In this document: positions 4,932 to 7,595 of the stretch, piece after piece
How positions within the stretch are numbered: position 1 is the stretch's first letter
Layout of the letters: each line of letters opens with the position of its first letter
DNA from: CALAZP01 sp964410725
Lineage (GTDB): Bacteria > Bacteroidota > Bacteroidia > Chitinophagales > Saprospiraceae
DNA: 7,595 nt
Direction of reading: 5' to 3'
NCBI GenBank assembly: GCA_964410725.1
Contig: CAYPID010000069.1
Span: 1 to 7,595 of the forward strand
Notes under the pieces: model-generated
What the model was told of the DNA's origin: nothing
Seen by the model: only the letters and a program-made list of their open reading frames with translations
Databases searched by the model: none
Translations under genes and position numbers: made by a program

Positions 4932-6358
4932 TAGGTCTGTTCTAATTGATTGACCGCATCTTTAATTCTTTTCCAGGCTCTTTCCAGGTCTTCTTTTCTG
5001 GTGTCAGTTTGACCTGCCACTACTCTAATCACGTAATAATCACTTAGAGTAGTTCCCGTTAGGAATAAATCTCCACTTTCATTTATTTTTTGCAACACCA
5101 ACTGGTTAAATTTATTAATGGCCTGAGGATTTCCAATGTATTGACGGGGAACGTACCTGAAACAAACCAAATTGAAAAGAACTGGAGCAACTACTTCATA
5201 GCCGTTGGTCGCCCTCATTTCTGCGGCCAACCATTTTCCGTATTCGATATGATTTCTAATTTTCTCCTGGATACCCTTTACGCCATAGCTTCGAAGTACA
5301 AACCACAATTTGAGGGCTCGAAAACGCCTTCCCAACTGAATGCCCCAATCTCTATAATTATGGACTAATCGATCTTGAGGAGTCTTTAAATAAGCAGGTG
5401 TAATACTGAAAACTTGGGTAAGCAGATGAGTGTCTTTAACAAAAAAAGCAGAGCAATCGAAGTTGGTAAACATCCATTTATGTGGATTAAAAACAACTGA
5501 GTCAGCCCGTTCTATTCCTAATGCCAGTTCTCTAATTTCTGACAATACCAAAGCATTTCCGCAATAGGCAGCATCCACATGAAAAAATAATTGATAGTTG
5601 GCCGCTATATCAGCTAATATATTCAAATCATCTATAGCGGTAGAACTAGTTGTTCCAAAAGCTCCAACCAAAGCTAACGGTTGAAATCCATTTTTTAAAT
5701 CCTCTTCTATAGCTTCTTTTAGGGCAATGGTATCAATGGCAAAATCGTCCAAACAAGGAATAAGGACCAAATTATCTTCTCCCAGACCTGCTATCCTAAC
5801 TGCCTTGTTGATGGAAGAGTGAATTTGTTCGGAGGCATATACTCTCAATGGAGGCTGACCATAAAAACCCTTTTTATTGATTTCAAAGCCGGTCTTTTTT
5901 TCTCTAGCCATTAGTAAAGCTACCAAAGTAGAAGCAGATGCCGTTTCTTGAATCACCCCGGTAAAATCATGAGGTAGTCCAATCATCTGGCGCAACCATT
6001 CCATAGTTTGATCCTCCAGCTCTTCGGCTGCAGGGGAGGTGTACCAAACCATACACTGAGCTCCAAGTGTTGCCGTTAACGTCTCAGCCAATACTGATGG
6101 GGCAGATCTACTAGCGGGAAAATAGGCCATAAATCCAGGATGTTGCCAATGCGTCATTCCAGGCATGATAATATGATTAAAATCTCGCATGATTGCATCA
6201 AAATCCTCTGGTTGTTCTGGAGGAGAAGAAGGCAATTGGTTTTTAATTTCGCCTGGCTGTACATCGGGTAAAACCCTATATTGGTCTATATTTTCGAAAT
6301 AATTAGCCATCCAATCTGCCATTTCGTGGGCTTTTTCCCTTATTGAACTGTTATCCAT
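4928..6358 (-). CDS. Pyridoxal-phosphate aromatic-L-amino-acid decarboxylase family protein (group II)
   Basis: A 476-residue soluble fold-type I PLP enzyme, near the usual 470-500 of aromatic amino acid decarboxylases. Visible blocks: HPGFMAYFPA (73-82), VIQETASASTLVAL (135-148), His180 in SEQIHSS, which stacks on the PLP ring, GTTSSTAIDD (235-244), Asp262 in HVDAAY, which pairs with the pyridine nitrogen, and Lys294 in NPHKWMFTNFDCSA, the Schiff-base lysine. Tyr323 in TPAYLK sits 29 residues after that lysine, as Tyr332 does in the mammalian enzyme, so the catalytic loop tyrosine is present. YRDWGIQLGRRFRALKLW (335-352) is also typical. It likely decarboxylates an aromatic L-amino acid (Phe, Tyr, Trp or Dopa) to the amine; the substrate cannot be read from sequence. 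It is monocistronic, convergent with the phosphoesterase and divergent from lemA. Confidence 0.93.
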   Translation of the reverse strand: MDNSSIREKAHEMADWMANYFENIDQYRVLPDVQPGEIKNQLPSSPPEQPEDFDAIMRDFNHIIMPGMTHWQHPGFMAYFPASRSAPSVLAETLTATLGAQCMVWYTSPAAEELEDQTMEWLRQMIGLPHDFTGVIQETASASTLVALLMAREKKTGFEINKKGFYGQPPLRVYASEQIHSSINKAVRIAGLGEDNLVLIPCLDDFAIDTIALKEAIEEDLKNGFQPLALVGAFGTTSSTAIDDLNILADIAANYQLFFHVDAAYCGNALVLSEIRELALGIERADSVVFNPHKWMFTNFDCSAFFVKDTHLLTQVFSITPAYLKTPQDRLVHNYRDWGIQLGRRFRALKLWFVLRSYGVKGIQEKIRNHIEYGKWLAAEMRATNGYEVVAPVLFNLVCFRYVPRQYIGNPQAINKFNQLVLQKINESGDLFLTGTTLSDYYVIRVVAGQTDTRKEDLERAWKRIKDAVNQLEQTY

Positions 6359-6359
6359 T

Positions 6360-6367
6360 TATATTTG
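6360..6367 (+). promoter_or_regulatory. Candidate -7 promoter element for the lemA operon
   Basis: TATATTTG matches the Bacteroidota -7 consensus TAnnTTTG exactly. It sits in the 55-bp spacer between the divergent decarboxylase and lemA genes, 46 nt before the lemA ATG and one base beyond the decarboxylase start codon. A start of transcription near 6373 would give a leader of about 40 nt. No good TTTG -33 box is seen; the nearest TTG (6343-6345) is too close. The leader before lemA is A/T-rich (aaataaataaat) with no Shine-Dalgarno sequence. Confidence 0.42.
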
Positions 6368-6413
6368 TACTTGATATATAAAAATACCTTTTAGTTCTTA
6401 AAAATAAATAAAT

Positions 6414-7001
6414 ATGAAATCGATTTACGTTGCACTCATTTTAGTCGGCTTTGGATTGATGATTGGAGTTGGTGGATGTAATAATTACAATTCTTTTGTA
6501 GAATTAGACGAAAATGTTGCACAGGCTTGGTCTGAAGTTCAAACCAACTACCAAAGAAGGTCTGATTTAATTGGAAACTTAGTTGAAACCGTTAAAGGAG
6601 CTGCCAATTTTGAACAAGAAACACTAACGGGCATTGCTGAAGCCAGAGCAAAAGCAACGAGTATAACCATTGACCCTACCAATATTTCTGCTGATCAAAT
6701 GCAAGCTTTTGAGAATGCTCAAGCGGGATTATCTCAGTCATTAGGTAGGTTATTGGTCAGTGTAGAGCAATATCCAGAGCTTAAAGCCAATCAGAATTTC
6801 CTAGAGTTACAAGCCCAGTTGGAGGGAACAGAAAACCGAATCTCAGTTTCCCGAACCAGATACAATGAAGCGGTGACTACCTACAATAAAAAAATAAGAA
6901 GATTCCCAGCGAGTATCTATGCCTCTGTGTTAGGTTTTGAGAGGGAAACCGCCTTCACGGCTTCAGAAGCAGCTCAATCTGCTCCACAAGTCAAATTTTA
7001 A
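6414..7001 (+). CDS. lemA: LemA-family protein, probable lipoprotein
   Basis: A 195-residue LemA-family protein. Residues 1-21 form a lipoprotein-like signal, with Cys22 preceded by VGG as a plausible lipobox, so it may be lipidated rather than simply membrane-anchored. The conserved LemA start follows: NYNSFVELDENVAQAW (24-39), then NYQRRSDLIGNLVETVKG (45-62), where the commonly seen Pro in DLIPNLV is Gly54. The rest is long helices, with TRYNEAVTTYNKKIRRFP (148-165) as the second signature block, then a low-complexity tail rich in Ala and Ser. LemA proteins are envelope helical-bundle proteins of unclear biochemical role. Here the gene leads a cluster with two TPM-domain proteins, the usual association in Bacteroidota. 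The next gene follows after 6 nt, so they form an operon. Confidence 0.93.
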   Translation: MKSIYVALILVGFGLMIGVGGCNNYNSFVELDENVAQAWSEVQTNYQRRSDLIGNLVETVKGAANFEQETLTGIAEARAKATSITIDPTNISADQMQAFENAQAGLSQSLGRLLVSVEQYPELKANQNFLELQAQLEGTENRISVSRTRYNEAVTTYNKKIRRFPASIYASVLGFERETAFTASEAAQSAPQVKF

Positions 7002-7007
7002 GCCCAC

Positions 7008-7439
7008 ATGAAAAATTTTTTCAATTCAGAAGAGTCTTCAAAAATTGTAGCCGCCATTGCTACGGCTGAAAAAAATACTTCAGGCGAAATTCGAGTTCAT
7101 TTAGCCAAAAAGATAAAAGGAGAAGTCTTATCTGAAGCTATTCAAACTTTCGGACGATTAGGAATGCACAAAACTGCCCTGAGAAATGGAATATTAATTT
7201 TTTTGGTTCCAGAACAGAAAGTTTTTGCCATTTATGGCGATCGGGGAATTAACGAAAAAGTCCCTTCCAACTTTTGGGAAGAAGAAAGAGATTTATTGCT
7301 ACAATATTTTAAAGAGGGTAAATATGCAGACGGGGTGTGTGAAGTGGTCCATCAAGTGGGCGAAAAATTACAAACCTTTTTCCCTATTCAACCCGATGAT
7401 AAAAATGAACTTTCCAATGAAATTTCCTTTGATGCCTAA
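7008..7439 (+). CDS. Short TPM-domain protein, no signal peptide
   Basis: A 143-residue protein made almost entirely of one TPM-phosphatase-type domain. The recognisable blocks are EKNTSGEIRVHL (21-32), RNGILIFLVPEQKVFAIYGDRGIN (59-82, strands leading to the conserved GDRGI) and YFKEGKYADGV (100-110), followed by an acidic tail. There is no signal peptide and no membrane segment, so it should face the cytosol unless exported another way. TPM domains were named from TLP18.3, Psb32 and MOLO-1; phosphatase activity was reported for the plant member, but it should not be assumed for bacterial ones. It lies 6 nt after lemA, and the next, secreted TPM gene overlaps its 3' end. A cytosolic plus a secreted TPM protein after lemA is a common Bacteroidota arrangement. 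Confidence 0.9.
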   Translation: MKNFFNSEESSKIVAAIATAEKNTSGEIRVHLAKKIKGEVLSEAIQTFGRLGMHKTALRNGILIFLVPEQKVFAIYGDRGINEKVPSNFWEEERDLLLQYFKEGKYADGVCEVVHQVGEKLQTFFPIQPDDKNELSNEISFDA

Positions 7440-7595
7440 GTTGGTTATTGCCTTATTATTCTTAACGATCCAAGGAATGGGACAAACTGTTCCTCCTCCT
7501 TTCGATCCACCCAGGTTGGTTAACGACTTTCATGGATTGTTGAGCAGGAAAGGAGCAAATGCCATTGAGAAAGACTTGAAGGCTTATTACGATTC
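7417..7595 (+). CDS. Secreted TPM-domain protein (YgcG-like), truncated by the window end
   Basis: The 5' part of a gene that runs off the window. The readable frame encodes MKFPLMPKLVIALLFLTIQG and onward: a basic start, a hydrophobic stretch and a likely cleavage near GMGQ|TVPPP. PPPFDPPRLVNDFHGLLS, which follows, is the canonical beginning of secreted TPM/YgcG-type domains. The start is uncertain: in-frame ATGs occur at 7396, 7405, 7417 and 7432. I prefer 7417 because Met-Lys begins a well-formed signal peptide, with an overlap of 23 nt with the preceding gene; 7432 is also plausible with an 8-nt overlap. None has a Shine-Dalgarno sequence. By family, a C-terminal membrane helix or Gly-rich tail would be expected outside the window. 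Confidence 0.85.
   Translation, partial: MKFPLMPKLVIALLFLTIQGMGQTVPPPFDPPRLVNDFHGLLSRKGANAIEKDLKAYYD

Noticed and set aside
5090..5368. A plus-strand frame of 92 codons inside the decarboxylase gene
   Set aside because: It is antisense to conserved decarboxylase sequence, including the LGRRFRALK block, and its product shows no family features.

Overview
The window looks like chromosomal DNA of a Gram-negative bacterium of the phylum Bacteroidota, perhaps Cytophagales-like, though the lineage below phylum is a guess. The evidence is a kdsA gene for Kdo of lipopolysaccharide, moderate to low G+C by eye, A/T-rich start regions mostly without Shine-Dalgarno sequences, TAnnTTTG-type -7 boxes at two divergent junctions, and a lemA / short TPM / secreted TPM gene cluster. 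Gene density is very high. The only stretch of about 200 bases without a gene is a tandem repeat array at the left edge.

Layout. Bases 1-200 hold four 50-bp tandem repeats with no spacers. Bases 210-3430 (minus strand) form a tightly coupled operon, in transcription order: kdsA, a small secreted protein, a COG2509-type FAD-dependent oxidoreductase, and a DoxX-family membrane protein. Successive genes overlap by 1 nt (TAATG), overlap by 4 nt (ATGA), and are separated by 4 nt. Divergent from kdsA, 31 bp away, is a plus-strand pair: a small membrane-anchored protein carrying a Cys/His/Asp arrangement like a transglutaminase core (3462-3971), then a membrane-anchored calcineurin-like metallophosphoesterase (3978-4931). 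The phosphoesterase is interrupted by exactly 100 N (4646-4745), which looks like an assembly-gap placeholder that removed the central catalytic part. Its stop codon overlaps that of the convergent pyridoxal-phosphate decarboxylase (4928-6358, minus). A 55-bp divergent spacer leads to lemA, a short cytosolic-looking TPM-domain protein, and the start of a secreted TPM-domain protein cut by the window end.

How the genes relate. KdsA makes Kdo-8-phosphate for lipid A/core synthesis and keeps the residues of the metal-dependent subclass. The other members of its operon have no obvious pathway link to it, so co-transcription may be a housekeeping arrangement. The lemA-TPM-TPM cluster is a recurrent envelope-associated set. 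The decarboxylase keeps the PLP lysine and the catalytic loop tyrosine, so it should make an aromatic amine rather than an aldehyde. No clear novel multi-gene system is visible. The least ordinary items are the 50-bp repeat array, the compact transglutaminase-like protein paired with the phosphoesterase, and the sequence gap.
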